DNA of 64,000 nucleotides from Pseudonocardiales bacterium (GCA_019241525.1 JAFAWY010000080.1:1-64000); one strand, 5' to 3'; shown: positions 15,694 to 26,561, counted from the stretch's first letter. The notes: generated by a model from the letters alone, not told the origin. Translations and numbers: made by a program.

Positions 15694-16803
15694 TTAACGA
15701 TCCTCGCCAGCCGAGTTGGCGGTACTTGAAGAGCTACCAACTGGTGAGCGTGAAGCTCCAGATAGCTGATTAGTCAAGCTCGTCCACCGCTCCAGCAGCA
15801 TGGCCGCGGCGCCGGAGTCAACAGCTTGCGCGGCGCGCTGTGTCGTCTCAGAAAGATTCTCCATCAGGTTGCCGTCCAGGCCGCGATGGGCCACCAACGC
15901 TGCTGCCGCATTGACCAACACGGCATCACGAACCGGGCCGGAATCCCCAGCCAGCAGGCGCCGCACCGCAACTGCATTGGCCGCCGCGTTCCCACCGCGC
16001 AAATCGTCGCGGCGACCTACTGGCACCCCTAACGCGGCCGGGTCCAACCGGTCACGCCGTACCACTCCCGCCTGGACTATCCACACCGAGGTCGTGGTGG
16101 TCGTGGTGATCTCATCGAGTCCGTCATCGCCTCGGACGACCAGCGCACTGACTCCACGGTCGGCGAGAACCTGGGCGAGCACCGGCGCCATTCGCAGATC
16201 CGCGCATCCCACCAGCGCCGCCTCCGGCTGAGCCGGATTGGTCAGTGGTCCCAGGAAGTTAAACGCAGTGGATATCCCGATCTCCCGGCGAACCGCGGCC
16301 GCGTGCCGCATCGCCGGGTGGAACAGCGGTGCGAAGCAGAATCCGATGCCGGCCTCGGCAACGCACTGCGCGACCTGATCTGGCCCCAGGTCGATCGCCA
16401 CACCCAATGCCTCAAGCACGTCCGCGGCACCACATTGGGATGACGCCGCCCGGTTACCATGCTTGATCACCGGGGCACCTGCGGCAGCAGTGACCAACGC
16501 TGCCATGGTCGAGATATTTACGGTGTGGGCTTGGTCACCCCCAGTGCCAACCACGTCCACCGCCCGCTGGGGAAAGTGCACTCGCCGCGCGTGCGACAAC
16601 ATGCCAGCCACCAGGCCGGCGATTTCCGCTGGAGTCTCACGCTTGGCCCGCAATGCGACGACAAAGGCGGCCACCTGAGCAGGTGTGGCCGCACCACACA
16701 TCACCTGGTCCATCGCCCAGGAAGCGTCCTGACTGTCCAGATCAGTGCCGGCCATCAACTGGCCGAGTAAAGCCGGCCAACTAGGCACTCGGGTTGGTGC
16801 TGC
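15694..16803 (-). CDS. trpD: Anthranilate phosphoribosyltransferase
   Basis: This 369-residue enzyme transfers phosphoribose from PRPP to anthranilate, the second step of tryptophan synthesis. It has the family motifs [38 protein letters not shown] (pyrophosphate loop and anthranilate site) and [10 protein letters not shown]. The ATG at 16803 ([10 protein letters not shown]) was preferred to a start ten residues earlier that would overlap the upstream gene. The C-terminal ~25 residues, rich in serine ([20 protein letters not shown]), extend past the family's usual end; part of that tail is encoded by one copy of the 27-bp hairpin repeat, so it may have been added by repeat insertion. It is isolated from other trp genes, as in mycobacteria. 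Confidence 0.93.
   Translation of the reverse strand, partial: AAPTRVPSWPALLGQLMAGTDLDSQDASWAMDQVMCGAATPAQVAAFVVALRAKRETPAEIAGLVAGMLSHARRVHFPQRAVDVVGTGGDQAHTVNISTMAALVTAAAGAPVIKHGNRAASSQCGAADVLEALGVAIDLGPDQVAQCVAEAGIGFCFAPLFHPAMRHAAAVRREIGISTAFNFLGPLTNPAQPEAALVGCADLRMAPVLAQVLADRGVSALVVRGDDGLDEITTTTTTSVWIVQAGVVRRDRLDPAALGVPVGRRDDLRGGNAAANAVAVRRLLAGDSGPVRDAVLVNAAAALVAHRGLDGNLMENLSETTQRAAQAVDSGAAAMLLERWTSLTNQLSGASRSPVGSSSSTANSAGEDR
15715..15741. repeat. Inverted copy of the 27-bp hairpin repeat inside the trpD 3' end
   Basis: This 27-base stretch is the reverse complement of 15600-15626 except at two positions. It has its own GTTGG/CCAAC ends and is translated as part of the serine-rich TrpD tail. 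The two copies, 88 bp apart, could pair with each other in the transcript. Confidence 0.7.
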
Positions 16804-16816
16804 CATCCTGCCGGCC

Positions 16817-17233
16817 TCAGCCGTTCGCGGCATGCTGCCGGCGCGAACGCAATACTTGCGCCACGGTCTCCGCGGCCGCCAGCGGATCCAGCGGGTGCAC
16901 GATCACCGCATCTGCCTGCGACCAGACCGCCAACCACCGATCATCCCGGCGCTGCACCGACACGATGATCGGTGGGCAGTTTGCAATCTCGTTCTTCAGC
17001 TGCCGAGACAACCCCATCCCACCGGTCGGCTGCGCCTCGCCGTCGAGGATGGCCAGGTCGATTCGGCCTGCATCAACCTCGGCCAGCACCTCGTCGATCG
17101 TGCTGGCTTCCACATACCGCAAGCGGCCTAGGTCGGGCGCGGGACGCCGCCCGACAGCGTTGATGATGGCCTCGCGCACCTGTGGCCGGTGGCTGAATAC
17201 CAGCACGGTGGTGGCGTCACTCGCATCGTTCAT
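16817..17233 (-). CDS. Receiver-like (CheY-fold) protein between trpD and ctaE
   Basis: The 138-residue protein looks like an isolated receiver domain: beta1 [10 protein letters not shown], beta3 [17 protein letters not shown] with an aspartate where the phosphoacceptor usually sits, and beta4 [20 protein letters not shown]. The acidic pair after beta1 and the lysine after beta5 of true receivers are not evident (beta5 reads [11 protein letters not shown]), so phosphorylation is doubtful and it may be a pseudo-receiver. No output domain is attached. ATG 17233 follows AGGGAA with eight bases between; it is 13 bp upstream of trpD and divergent from ctaE. Similar proteins occupy this position in other Pseudonocardiales as far as I recall. 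Confidence 0.65.
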   Translation of the reverse strand: MNDASDATTVLVFSHRPQVREAIINAVGRRPAPDLGRLRYVEASTIDEVLAEVDAGRIDLAILDGEAQPTGGMGLSRQLKNEIANCPPIIVSVQRRDDRWLAVWSQADAVIVHPLDPLAAAETVAQVLRSRRQHAANG

Positions 17234-17555
17234 CTGGTATTCCCTGGCGTTCCAAGGCCTCGCTGTCCGATGTAACTGCTGTCCGGTGTGGCTTGCACGT
17301 TCCGGCTGCTGTCCAAATCCGTGCAGACACCAGCCTGGGTACATCGACTGCGCATCGGCCGGTATGGCCTTCAGCCAGTGGCACACCATGGTATACGGGC
17401 AATCGCTTGGCGATGTGAGGCGGCGTGGCCTTGACGCTAAGTGCTACGATCCGGCCCCGCGTATCACCACGTGAGCTAGACCACCAGGACCGCATCGCCT
17501 CTCCTGGCGGTGTCGGTTGCCCCCGGTCCCCTCTGCGTCGGCACCCTTAGTCATA

Positions 17556-18194
17556 ATGCTCAACGTGACCTCGTCGAGCCTGGCAGGCCCCTCCATCAGC
17601 CAGCGGGTGCATTCGCTTAACCGACCCAACATGGTGAGCGTCGGCACCATCGTGTGGTTGTCGAGCGAGTTGATGTTCTTCGCCGGCCTCTTCGCGATGT
17701 TCTTCACAGTTAAAGCCCAGCATGACGGGCCGTGGCCACCAATCAACGTGGTGACCGGCGAGCCGATTCACCTCGACATACCCTACGCCTTGGTGATCAC
17801 GATCGTCCTGGTTGCGTCATCGTTCACCTGCCAGTGGGGAGTCTTCAAGGCTGAGCAGGGTGATGTATTCGGGCTCAGACTCTGGTACTCGATCACCTTC
17901 GTTATGGGTTTGTTCTTCGTTCTGGGCGCCGCCAACGAGTACCGCAACCTCGTCACTGAAGAGCATCTCACGATTCCGTCGCAGGCCTACGGCACAGTGT
18001 TCTACCTCCTCACCGGCTTCCACGCCCTGCACGTGACCGGCGGGTTGATCGCGTTCATCGTCCTCATGATCCGGACAACGCTCAGCAAGTTCACCCCGGC
18101 GCAAGCCACCGCCGCGATCGTCGTGTCGTACTACTGGCATTTCGTTGATGTGGTATGGATCGGCCTCTTCGCAACCATCTACTTCTTGCCCTAG
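17556..18194 (+). CDS. ctaE: Cytochrome c oxidase subunit III
   Basis: The 212-residue integral membrane protein has five predicted TM segments and the subunit III signatures [31 protein letters not shown] and [14 protein letters not shown]. It is part of the aa3-type terminal oxidase, which in Actinobacteria forms a supercomplex with bc1. Start at ATG 17556 ([11 protein letters not shown]); GTG at 17565 is an alternative, and neither has a strong ribosome binding site. It begins the plus-strand run ctaE-qcrC-qcrA-qcrB, with 72 bp to qcrC, the order seen in mycobacteria (Rv2193-Rv2196). Confidence 0.95.
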   Translation: MLNVTSSSLAGPSISQRVHSLNRPNMVSVGTIVWLSSELMFFAGLFAMFFTVKAQHDGPWPPINVVTGEPIHLDIPYALVITIVLVASSFTCQWGVFKAEQGDVFGLRLWYSITFVMGLFFVLGAANEYRNLVTEEHLTIPSQAYGTVFYLLTGFHALHVTGGLIAFIVLMIRTTLSKFTPAQATAAIVVSYYWHFVDVVWIGLFATIYFLP

Positions 18195-18266
18195 CAACGG
18201 AGCCGAGACGTCAGCCTGAACACCTAACGCCGAAGAAAGACCAAATAGCGGGGGTAGCCGAGACCG

Positions 18267-19121
18267 ATGACCAGCGCCACACCCGACGCCCAATCGGGCG
18301 CCAGCGGATCGATCCCTAGCAGATCATCAGGCCCCGCTGGGAAGCCGGGACGTCGCAGCTCTGCACGTCGCCGATGGTCACGGATATTGGCACTCGGCGT
18401 CGCGTTGTTGGCGGCCGGTGGCCTTTATGTGATATTCGCACCGCAACCACAGACAGCGCACGCTCAGGTGGATCCTGCGCTGGTACGCCAGGGCGAGCAG
18501 CTCTACAACAACGCCTGCATCAGCTGCCACGGCACTAATCTTCAAGGAGTGCAAGGCCGTGGCCCAAGCCTGATCGGTGTCGGCGAGGCGGCGGTGTACT
18601 TCCAGGTCTCCACTGGACGCATGCCTGCATCCCGGCAAGAGGCGCAGATTTCCGAGAAGCCGGTCCAGTACAGCCCACAGGAAATCGACGCGCTAGGTGC
18701 ATTCGTGCAAGCCAATGGCGGTGGGCCGGAGGTGCCTAAGGACAGCCTTGCGGGCGGCGACCCTGCCCGGGGCGGCGAGTTGTTCCGCCTCAACTGTGCT
18801 TCCTGCCACAACTTCACCGGCCGCGGTATCTCGTTGTCCTCTGGTAAGTACGCACCCGCCATTAGGGGTGTGAATGACAAGCAGATCTACACCGCGATGG
18901 TCAGCGGGCCGCAAAGCATGCCGCGGTTCTCTGATCGGCAGCTCACTCCCCAAGACAAGCGCGACATCATCGCCTACGTGGACTCCTTCAGCAAGGAGCA
19001 CAACAATCCGGGTGGCTACGCTCTCGGGGGGTTCGGGCCGGTGCCCGAGGGCTTTATCGCCTGGATCGTCGGGATCGCCGCGCTGGTGGGAGTCACCCTG
19101 TGGATCGGAGCGAAGGCATGA
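18267..19121 (+). CDS. qcrC: Menaquinol-cytochrome c reductase, diheme cytochrome c subunit
   Basis: The 284-residue membrane-anchored cytochrome has an N-terminal TM segment after a basic stretch, two heme c sites (CISCH and CASCH) in two consecutive cytochrome c domains, and a C-terminal TM segment ([19 protein letters not shown]). In Actinobacteria this diheme subunit replaces soluble cytochrome c and hands electrons directly from bc1 to the aa3 oxidase. The stop overlaps the qcrA start (ATGA), so the two are translationally coupled. Confidence 0.95.
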   Translation: MTSATPDAQSGASGSIPSRSSGPAGKPGRRSSARRRWSRILALGVALLAAGGLYVIFAPQPQTAHAQVDPALVRQGEQLYNNACISCHGTNLQGVQGRGPSLIGVGEAAVYFQVSTGRMPASRQEAQISEKPVQYSPQEIDALGAFVQANGGGPEVPKDSLAGGDPARGGELFRLNCASCHNFTGRGISLSSGKYAPAIRGVNDKQIYTAMVSGPQSMPRFSDRQLTPQDKRDIIAYVDSFSKEHNNPGGYALGGFGPVPEGFIAWIVGIAALVGVTLWIGAKA

Positions 19122-20248
19122 GTGCCCAGCGGGGATCTACCGGCGGACCGCAGCTGCCCAATGACGCCGACTTGTCAACAGCCAGCCGCGAAGATTTGGT
19201 CAGGTTGGGCTCTTCGCTGGACGGCGTGACCATCGTGCACCGGCAAGATCCCTTCCCGGTGCCAGGCACCCGCGCGGAGAAGCGCACTGAACGCGCAGTC
19301 GCGCGGTGGTTTTTCCTCGCAGCCCTGGCTGGACTGGGCTTCTTAGCCGCGTACCTGTTCTGGCCCTTCCAATATGCTCCGCCTGGCAGCCCCGGAGACC
19401 GGCACCTGCTTTACCAGCTCTACACGCCGATCATCGGGGTGCTGCTCGGATTGGCGGTTTTCGCCGTCGGTGCCGGGACGATCGGCTACGCCCGCAACCT
19501 GCTACCGCACGAAACGGCGGTGCAGGAGCGGCATATGGGTGGGTCTTCGGAAGTTGACCGGGCCACGGTCGGCGCGATCCTGGCCGACTCCGGAATCAGC
19601 AGCGGCATCGCACGGCGATCACTCATCAAGCGAGCGGCTGGAATCGGAGGCCTAGTCCTCGGTGCCGGGCTGGGCGTTTTCGCTCTCGGTGGCTTGGTGC
19701 GCAATCCGTGGAAGGGCGGGAACGAGGCCGCGCTGTGGGTGACACCTTGGCACTCAGCCAACGGTGAGCCGGTGTTCCTTCGCTATGACTCCGAACACGT
19801 CACCCTGGCCCGTCCCGAAGACCTCGCTGCGGGCAGCATCGCGACCGTCTTTCCCTACAAGCGCTCGTGGACCGAGCAAGAGGCCCAAGAGGCAATGCGG
19901 GCCTCCGACAGCCCGGTCATGCTGATCCGGTTGCACCCCGAGCAGGCCGCGAGGGTGATCCAGCGCAAGGGTCAGGTCAGCTTCCACTACGGCGACTTCT
20001 ACGCGTACTCCAAGATCTGCACCCACCTGGGCTGCCCCGCGTCGCTCTACGAGGCCCAGACTGCTCGGCTGCTGTGCCCGTGCCATCAGTCCCAGTTCGA
20101 CATGTTGGAGTACGCCAAGCCGATCTTTGGTCCGGCCACCCGAGCCTTGCCTCAGCTGCATATCGACGTCAACGATGAGGGATACTTCTACGCTAAGGGC
20201 GACTTCATCGAACCCGTGGGACCAGCGTTCTGGGAACGGAGGTCATGA
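19118..20248 (+). CDS. qcrA: Menaquinol-cytochrome c reductase, Rieske iron-sulfur subunit
   Basis: The 376-residue protein has three TM helices in the N-terminal half (actinobacterial type; most other Rieske proteins have one) and a C-terminal Rieske domain with cluster ligands in CTHLGCP and CPCHQS. It takes electrons from menaquinol in the bc1 complex. The ATG at 19118 overlaps the qcrC stop, and its own stop overlaps the qcrB start at 20245, so qcrCAB is one coupled operon. A start 18 bases upstream would only extend into qcrC. Confidence 0.95.
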   Translation: MSAQRGSTGGPQLPNDADLSTASREDLVRLGSSLDGVTIVHRQDPFPVPGTRAEKRTERAVARWFFLAALAGLGFLAAYLFWPFQYAPPGSPGDRHLLYQLYTPIIGVLLGLAVFAVGAGTIGYARNLLPHETAVQERHMGGSSEVDRATVGAILADSGISSGIARRSLIKRAAGIGGLVLGAGLGVFALGGLVRNPWKGGNEAALWVTPWHSANGEPVFLRYDSEHVTLARPEDLAAGSIATVFPYKRSWTEQEAQEAMRASDSPVMLIRLHPEQAARVIQRKGQVSFHYGDFYAYSKICTHLGCPASLYEAQTARLLCPCHQSQFDMLEYAKPIFGPATRALPQLHIDVNDEGYFYAKGDFIEPVGPAFWERRS

Positions 20249-21927
20249 GCACGATGTCGACCCCTTCCACACCGGCCGGCTCTGCTGCTAACTCTGCCGG
20301 CCTCTCTGCGCGGGCTGCCAAGGCAGCCGACGAGCTAGATCAGCGGTTCCACCTCGCGTCCGGTGTGCGCCGGCAGATCAACAAGGTGTTCCCGACACAC
20401 TGGTCGTTCATGCTCGGTGAAATCGCGCTGAACACCTTCATCGTGCTGCTGCTGTCGGGGACGTACCTGACGCTGTTCTTCGACCCCTCTATGGACGAGG
20501 TCAAATACAACGGCGTCTACTCCAACCTCCGCGGCATCGAGATGTCCCGGGCGTACGCGTCGACGTTAGAGCTTTCCTTCGATGTCCGTGGTGGGTTGTT
20601 TATCCGCCAAGTGCACCACTGGGCAGCGCTGCTGTTCGTCGCGGCCATCGTCGCTCACATGTTCCGTACGTTTTTCACCGGCGCTTTTCGCAAGCCGCGG
20701 GAGACAAACTGGGTGATCGGTGTCATCATCGCGCTGCTGGCCGGGCTTGAGGGCCTTACCGGCTACTCACTGCCTGATGACCTGCTGTCCGGAACGGGTC
20801 TGCGGATCATCTCCGCAATTACGATGTCTCCACCGATCATCGGTACCTGGGCGCACTGGGCAATCTTCGGCGGCGAGTTCCCCGGCACGCTGATCATTCC
20901 CCGGTTCTTCATCATCCACGTTCTGCTCATCCCGGGCATCCTGGTCGCGCTAATCGCGGTGCATCTCGGGCTGGTCTGGTACCAGAAGCACACTCAGTTC
21001 CCCGGGCCTGGGCGCACCGAGCGCAATGTGGTCGGGGTCCGTATTTTGCCCATCTTCGCAACCAAGGCCACCGGCTTTGCTCTGACGAACATCGGCGTGA
21101 TCTGCCTCATGGCAGGGCTGTTCCAGATCAACCCAATCTGGAACTTCGGCCCTTACAACCCGTCTCAAGTCTCGGCCGCCTCGCAGCCCGACTGGTACGT
21201 GGGTTGGCTCGACGGATCCACCCGGCTATGGCCGGCCTGGGAGATCTACCTCGGCAACTACATGATCCCCGCATCGTTCTGGCCGACAATGGTGATCCCC
21301 GCCATCATGTTCAGCTTGGCGTTCGCCTACCCGGCAATTGAACGGAAGCTGACGAAGGACAACGCCTCGCACAACCTGCTGCAGCGGCCCCGAGACGTAC
21401 CGGTGCGAACCGGCTTGGGCATGATGGCGATCTCCTTCATGTTCATCCTGCTGCTTTCCGGCGGCAATGACGTGATCGCGTACACGTTCGACATCTCCTT
21501 GAATGCCACCACCTGGGCCGGGCGCATCGGCATGCTGTTACTGCCGCCGATCGCCTACTACGTCACCTACCGGATCTGCCTCGGTCTGCAGCGCGCTGAC
21601 CGGTCAATCCTTGAGCACGGGATCGAGACGGGCATCATCAAGCGGCTGCCCCATGGGGAGTTCATCGAGGTGCACCAGCCTCTCGGCGGGGTCGATGACC
21701 ACGGCCATCCCGTCCCGCTGGAGTACCAAGGTGCGCGGGTGCCCAAGCGGATGAACCAGCTCGGCTCGGCAGGATCCCCAGTACCTGGATCGATATTCCG
21801 TCCAGATCCGGCAGCTGAGACGACGGCACTCGAGCAGGCCCGCCACGAATCCGTCAATGGCGACAGCACCAGCGCCGACGGTTCGGGCCGAAAGCTGGCA
21901 GGTCGGCCACAACAGCCCAGCGACTAA
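20245..21927 (+). CDS. qcrB: Menaquinol-cytochrome c reductase, cytochrome b subunit
   Basis: The 560-residue integral membrane protein binds two hemes b; it has [17 protein letters not shown] and [17 protein letters not shown] with the paired histidines, and the quinone-site region ([12 protein letters not shown]). The actinobacterial form is longer than the mitochondrial one, with a hydrophilic C-terminal tail of more than 100 residues (from about 450), ending [14 protein letters not shown] at 20245 overlaps the qcrA stop. It is the target of Q203-type inhibitors in mycobacteria (established knowledge). It ends the bc1 operon. Confidence 0.96.
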   Translation: MSTMSTPSTPAGSAANSAGLSARAAKAADELDQRFHLASGVRRQINKVFPTHWSFMLGEIALNTFIVLLLSGTYLTLFFDPSMDEVKYNGVYSNLRGIEMSRAYASTLELSFDVRGGLFIRQVHHWAALLFVAAIVAHMFRTFFTGAFRKPRETNWVIGVIIALLAGLEGLTGYSLPDDLLSGTGLRIISAITMSPPIIGTWAHWAIFGGEFPGTLIIPRFFIIHVLLIPGILVALIAVHLGLVWYQKHTQFPGPGRTERNVVGVRILPIFATKATGFALTNIGVICLMAGLFQINPIWNFGPYNPSQVSAASQPDWYVGWLDGSTRLWPAWEIYLGNYMIPASFWPTMVIPAIMFSLAFAYPAIERKLTKDNASHNLLQRPRDVPVRTGLGMMAISFMFILLLSGGNDVIAYTFDISLNATTWAGRIGMLLLPPIAYYVTYRICLGLQRADRSILEHGIETGIIKRLPHGEFIEVHQPLGGVDDHGHPVPLEYQGARVPKRMNQLGSAGSPVPGSIFRPDPAAETTALEQARHESVNGDSTSADGSGRKLAGRPQQPSD

Positions 21928-22449
21928 AAAGAGTCCAGGCGAGGGTGTGGACGCGTCCGATACCCACCACATGTGGCGGCTAGCCCACGCCAGAGCGGAT
22001 CGGGCTGTGCACCACTGAGCACGAGGCGTTGCGGCCGCCAGGTGCCACCCGTGACGATGCGCGGGCGGCACCCGGCAAACTACTCGAGGTGGCTGTTGCC
22101 GCGCGCAATTGCGCACGAACACGACATTCATACGGGCCCCAGGGATAACCCCGCAGACTACTACGACCGCGGGTTCATCCCCCGATCGCTGGCAGATCAT
22201 CGCCACCGATGGCATCGATGTGGGCCGCGCTCAGCGGTGACTACCACCCGTTGAGATATACCTGCCACGCATCGAACTGCGTCCAGACCACCAAAGCAGA
22301 TAGTGGCAGCAACTTACTCGACCGCACCGCAGCAGTCGATCAAACTCCTAGTACTCGACGTGCTCCACCGTCAACAAGCGCACGTCGTACCGGCTCGCCT
22401 CACTCACCGGCGGCCGGCTCCGCCGCGAGCGGACCAGTTAGCCGGATAC
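21928..22449. other. About 0.5 kb gap between qcrB and ctaF, no gene seen
   Basis: In mycobacteria two membrane-protein genes (Rv2197c and mmpS3) lie here; none can be read in either strand. A perfect 12-bp palindrome GCGCAATTGCGC is at 22103-22114. The region separates convergent transcription units. Confidence 0.5.
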
Positions 22450-22851
22450 TCACTCCGGCTTTGGGCCGAGGTGGTACTCGAAGACCAGACCGCAGACTGT
22501 GCCAATCACGAGCGCGAGACCGATGGCAACCATCCACCACTGGTCGAGCGCCAATGCGTAACCGACCACGCTCGCCGCCAGCGCCATCCCGAATGGCCAA
22601 TAACTGCCGGGCGAGAAGAAACCCAGTTCGCCGGCGCCATCAGAGATCTCAGCCTCGGTGTTGTCCTCAGGGCGCATCCGGACTCGGCGAGAGACGAACC
22701 GGAAGTAGGTGCCCACGATGAAGGTCAGCCCGCCGGTCAAGGTGATCGCAACCGACCCGACCGGCTCGCCGTGCGACCACAGTCCATAGATCGCGGCGGA
22801 GATGAAGAAAAACGCAGTGAGAATTTCGAAGATTCGCGCCTCGACCCTCAT
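22450..22851 (-). CDS. ctaF: Cytochrome c oxidase subunit IV, actinobacterial type
   Basis: The 133-residue protein starts MRVEARIFEILTAFFFISAAIYGLW and has four predicted TM helices, matching the actinobacterial CtaF family (Rv2199c), an essential small subunit of the aa3 oxidase. It follows ctaC by 49 bp on the same strand; the pair ctaC-ctaF is conserved. ATG at 22851. Confidence 0.95.
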   Translation of the reverse strand: MRVEARIFEILTAFFFISAAIYGLWSHGEPVGSVAITLTGGLTFIVGTYFRFVSRRVRMRPEDNTEAEISDGAGELGFFSPGSYWPFGMALAASVVGYALALDQWWMVAIGLALVIGTVCGLVFEYHLGPKPE

Positions 22852-22900
22852 GGTGCTGCCTCGCTCTCCAGCCTGCCCTAGACCGTCTCATACCGAAGGT

Positions 22901-23866
22901 TCAGTGGCCCCCCCGCGACTGGCGGATCTCGCGGACAGTGCGGTCGGTGTCAAACGGCGTGGTGGTCACCGCTTGCGGAGCGCACAGCTCACCGCAGTTC
23001 AACTGCGCAAGGGCTTCTCCCGCGGTGTATGCGCGATGGGTCAGTGGGTTGGTCTGCGCCCGCAAAGCCATATACCGATCGAACAGATCCGGGGGCAATG
23101 CTCTCATCTCGAAATTCATCATCGAGTGGTAAGTCCCGCACAACTCAGCGCAGCGACCGACGAAGGCGCCTTCACGCTGCACCGTGGTCTGAAACACGTT
23201 GTCGGTGTCGTTTTTCTCCGGGTAAGGGAAAACGTCGCGCTTAAACAAGAAATCTGGGATGTAGAAAGAGTGCAACACGTCGGTGGATTCGATGCGGTAC
23301 TCGACTACGCGATCGGTTGGCACTACCAGCAACGGTATGGTCGTAGACGAGCCGACGGTGGACAGGGGCTCCCCGTCATCGGTACGTCGCACCTGGTAGG
23401 TCCCGTTGTTCCCCGGTCGATCCTGGAGGTATTGGAATTCCCAGTTCCACTGGAACGCAATTACCCGTACTCGCAGATCGGGATTATCAACCTTGGCATT
23501 GACAAAATTCTGTGCGGTTACAGTGTAGTAGAACAGCACGGAAACAATGACGAATGGGATAACGGTGTAAATGATTTCTAACGGCAGGTTGTACTGGAAC
23601 TGCCGGGGCATCTCGTCGGAGCGTTTGCGGTGCCGGGCGACCGTCCACATGATAAGCCCTGCGACGACTGCCCCGACGGCCAAGGCAGCTATCGTTGCCC
23701 AGATCCAAAGCATCCGCATCCGTTCGGCCTGCGGGGTAACCCCCTGCGGCCAGCCGAACGCGAAGACCTGATATACCGAGCATCCCGTGGAGACCAAGCC
23801 GGTCATTGCAACCAGCGTGGCGACCTTGAGCAACCGCACCGCACGAGAACGGACCACGCCGATCAC
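22901..23866 (-). CDS. ctaC: Cytochrome c oxidase subunit II
   Basis: The 321-residue precursor has a basic N-terminus and a lipobox-like stretch (LVSTGCS, C29), two TM helices (about 50-75 and 92-115) and a periplasmic CuA domain with ligands in CAELCGTYHSMMNFEM. It accepts electrons from QcrC. GTG at 23866 was chosen because GAGGAGGAA lies seven bases upstream; the longer frame to 23959 lacks this. It is divergent from asnB and starts the ctaC-ctaF operon. Confidence 0.94.
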   Translation of the reverse strand: MIGVVRSRAVRLLKVATLVAMTGLVSTGCSVYQVFAFGWPQGVTPQAERMRMLWIWATIAALAVGAVVAGLIMWTVARHRKRSDEMPRQFQYNLPLEIIYTVIPFVIVSVLFYYTVTAQNFVNAKVDNPDLRVRVIAFQWNWEFQYLQDRPGNNGTYQVRRTDDGEPLSTVGSSTTIPLLVVPTDRVVEYRIESTDVLHSFYIPDFLFKRDVFPYPEKNDTDNVFQTTVQREGAFVGRCAELCGTYHSMMNFEMRALPPDLFDRYMALRAQTNPLTHRAYTAGEALAQLNCGELCAPQAVTTTPFDTDRTVREIRQSRGGH

Positions 23867-24072
23867 GCCTGTTCCTCCTCGTTGACCCCGACGCGCTCGT
23901 TGATTCGACGCGGATAGCCAGCCCACCGCAACTGAGCCTAACCCAGTGCGACAAGGCAATCTCGACCGGGGCAGGAATGGCCCGGCATGCCTGGGGCCAT
24001 ACTGGGCCGCCGGAGGTTCGCTAAGCCAGTGGCCTAGCGGCGGAGGCTGTTCGTTGATGGGAGGACAAGCTG

Positions 24073-26001
24073 GTGTGCGGCTTAGTAGGGCTACTGACCG
24101 CGCAGCAGGATGCGGCGCAGCGCGTGGCCGACGTCACGACGGCGCTGCGCTGCCAGCGACATCGCGGACCCGATGAGACCGGGACCTGGCACGACCGCGA
24201 CGTGGTGCTCGGCTTCAACCGGTTGTCCATCATCGATATCGAACGCTCGCATCAACCGCTGTGCTGGGGCCCGCCAGAGGCTCCCGAGCGGTACACGATC
24301 CTGTTTAACGGGGAGATTTACAACTACATCGAGCTTCGCGAAGAACTACAGGGCAAACCGTATGAGGTGAACTTCGTCACAGCAGGCGACACCGAGGTGG
24401 TTCTCGCGGCATATCACCACTTTGGGCTCGCTGCTGTGGGCCGGCTTCGCGGGATGTTCGCGTTCGTTATCTGGGACGCGCAACGCCGGGTCCTGTTCGG
24501 CGCCCGCGATCCTTTCGGTATCAAGCCGTTGTTCAGTTGCGCCGGGCCGGGCGGGGTGGCTTTCGCCAGTGAGAAGAAGAGCCTGCTGGAGCTGGCGCCC
24601 ACGCTGGGCGTACCGATGGCTATCGACCGGCGGGCGCTGCAGCATTACCTGACCTTGCAGTACGTGCCCGAACCAGCGTCGTTGCACACCGGGATCACCC
24701 GAATCGAGTCGGGCACGGCGTTCACCCTCTCCCCCGGCGGCCAGCTGACCACCCAGCGGTACTTTCATCCCGATTTCCGACCCCGTCGGATCCGCTCCGA
24801 GGTCGAATCGCAGGCGCTGTATGACGAGATTGCCGCGGCGATGCGTGACTCGGTGGCCAAGCACATGCGAGCGGATGTCACCGTCGGTGCCTTCTTATCC
24901 GGCGGGATTGATTCCACGGCCATTGCTGCCCTGGCCCGCGAACACAATCCCGATCTGATCACCTTCACCACTGGCTTCGAGCGTGAGGGCTATTCCGAGG
25001 TGGATGTGGCGGCGGAGTCGGCCGCCGCGATCGGGGTGCGGCACGTTGTCCGTACGGTGTCAGCCAGCGAGCTTGCCGACGCGCTGCCATTGATCGTGTG
25101 GTATCTCGATGACCCGGTAGCCGATCCCGCGCTGGTGCCGCTGTGGTTCATCGCGCGGGAAGCCAGGGAACACGTCAAGGTGGTGTTATCCGGCGAGGGT
25201 GCTGACGAACTTTTCGGCGGCTACACCATTTACCGGGAACCGCTGTCGCTGGCGGCGTTCGAGAAGGTTCCCGGTGGCCTGCGCCGCACCCTGGGCCGGA
25301 TCTCCACCCGGATCCCGGAGGGTGTCCGCGGTAAGGACCTGCTCCGTCGCGGCGCCCTGACACTCGAGCAACGCTACTACGGCAACGCGCGGATCTTCCG
25401 GGACGAGCAGCTCCGCGAAGTGCTGCGCGGGTACAACACGAGCGTGTCCCACGCCGATGTCACCGCGGCGGCGTACGCCGCCTCCACTGGTTGGGATCCG
25501 GTCGCGCGTATGCAGCACGTCGACTTGTTTACCTGGTTACGCGGCGACATCCTCGTCAAGGCCGACAAGATGACCATGGCGAACTCGCTTGAGCTGAGGG
25601 TGCCTTTCCTGGATCCAGAGGTGTTCCGGGTGGCGTCGGCCATCCCGCTGCACGAAAAGATCACCCGGGAGACCACGAAGCACGCTCTGCGCCAAGCGTT
25701 GCGCGACATTGTGCCTGCGCACGTGCTGAATCGACCCAAGTTGGGTTTTCCTGTGCCGATCCGGCACTGGCTGCGCAAAGACCTGCACGACTGGGCCCGT
25801 GGCATTGTCGATGACTCGGGCACCGGGGAGTTTCTTGATCTGGCCACTGTGCACCGGATGCTCGATGAGCACCGCGCAGGTCCGCGGGACTACAGCAGGC
25901 GGATTTGGGCACTGTTGGTCTTCATGCTCTGGCACGGCATTTTCATTGAGCAGCGGATTGCGCCTGCTGTGCCCGAACCACGCTATCCCGTACAGGTCTA
26001 A
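24073..26001 (+). CDS. asnB: Asparagine synthase (glutamine-hydrolysing)
   Basis: The 642-residue enzyme has an N-terminal class II glutaminase domain with the catalytic cysteine right after the start (GTG TGC, CGLVGLL; the initiator is removed) and a C-terminal synthetase domain with the pyrophosphate loop LSGGIDSTAIAA. It converts aspartate, glutamine and ATP into asparagine; in mycobacteria and corynebacteria the homologous position (Rv2201/LtsA) amidates meso-diaminopimelate in peptidoglycan, which is likely here also. GGGAGGA is seven bases before the GTG. It sits next to respiration genes, as in mycobacteria. Confidence 0.94.
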   Translation: MCGLVGLLTAQQDAAQRVADVTTALRCQRHRGPDETGTWHDRDVVLGFNRLSIIDIERSHQPLCWGPPEAPERYTILFNGEIYNYIELREELQGKPYEVNFVTAGDTEVVLAAYHHFGLAAVGRLRGMFAFVIWDAQRRVLFGARDPFGIKPLFSCAGPGGVAFASEKKSLLELAPTLGVPMAIDRRALQHYLTLQYVPEPASLHTGITRIESGTAFTLSPGGQLTTQRYFHPDFRPRRIRSEVESQALYDEIAAAMRDSVAKHMRADVTVGAFLSGGIDSTAIAALAREHNPDLITFTTGFEREGYSEVDVAAESAAAIGVRHVVRTVSASELADALPLIVWYLDDPVADPALVPLWFIAREAREHVKVVLSGEGADELFGGYTIYREPLSLAAFEKVPGGLRRTLGRISTRIPEGVRGKDLLRRGALTLEQRYYGNARIFRDEQLREVLRGYNTSVSHADVTAAAYAASTGWDPVARMQHVDLFTWLRGDILVKADKMTMANSLELRVPFLDPEVFRVASAIPLHEKITRETTKHALRQALRDIVPAHVLNRPKLGFPVPIRHWLRKDLHDWARGIVDDSGTGEFLDLATVHRMLDEHRAGPRDYSRRIWALLVFMLWHGIFIEQRIAPAVPEPRYPVQV

Positions 26002-26050
26002 CCGGGCACCGGCTAGCGGCACACCAGGCACCGGCGCCCGACACGCCAGA

Positions 26051-26413
26051 CTAGTTGAAGGAATCGCCGCAGGCGCAGGAGCCCCCGGCATTGGGGTTGT
26101 CGATGGTGAAGCCCTGCTTCTCGATGGTGTCGACGAAGTCGATCACGGCGCCCTGCAGGTATGGTGCGCTCATCCGGTCGACCACCACACCGAGGCCGTC
26201 AAAGTCGCGCTTGGCATCCCCGTCAAGCGTGCGCTCATCGAAAAAGAGCTGGTAGCGCAGCCCGGCACAACCACCTGGTTGCACGGCAATGCGCAAGTTC
26301 ATGTCGTTGCGACCCTCTTGGTCGAGCAACGCCTTCGCCTTGGCGGCGGCGGCGTCGGTGAGCTCGACACCGTGCGTGGGCACCTGCGTGCCAGCGGCGT
26401 TGTCGACGGTCAT
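26051..26413 (-). CDS. erpA: Iron-sulfur cluster insertion protein ErpA (HesB/IscA family)
   Basis: The 120-residue protein contains the three conserved cysteines of A-type carriers (GGCAGLRYQLFFD and a C-terminal GGSCACGDSF). It delivers Fe-S clusters to client enzymes, presumably including the Rieske protein and LipA encoded nearby. ATG 26413 follows GGGGAGA; longer frames into the gene on the other strand were rejected. It is convergent with asnB and corresponds to Rv2204c. Confidence 0.93.
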   Translation of the reverse strand: MTVDNAAGTQVPTHGVELTDAAAAKAKALLDQEGRNDMNLRIAVQPGGCAGLRYQLFFDERTLDGDAKRDFDGLGVVVDRMSAPYLQGAVIDFVDTIEKQGFTIDNPNAGGSCACGDSFN

Positions 26414-26561
26414 GGTTCTCCCCTGAATATCTGCGCTAGGCACGGACGGCTGTTCCCACTCTACGCGAACGCCCGCGGTCGACGGGTGATTCCTGCTATC
26501 CGATGGTGGCATATCGACCTGCAGCGCCAGGAGCGCGCCCGTTGCCCCTAGGCTGGGCAGT

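Noticed and set aside
21973-22254. 93-residue plus-strand frame after qcrB
   Set aside because: Not similar to MmpS3 or other genes expected at this place, and no start signal; regarded as non-coding.
22802-23581. 259-residue plus-strand frame
   Set aside because: Opposite to ctaC with the CuA motif; no homology of its own.
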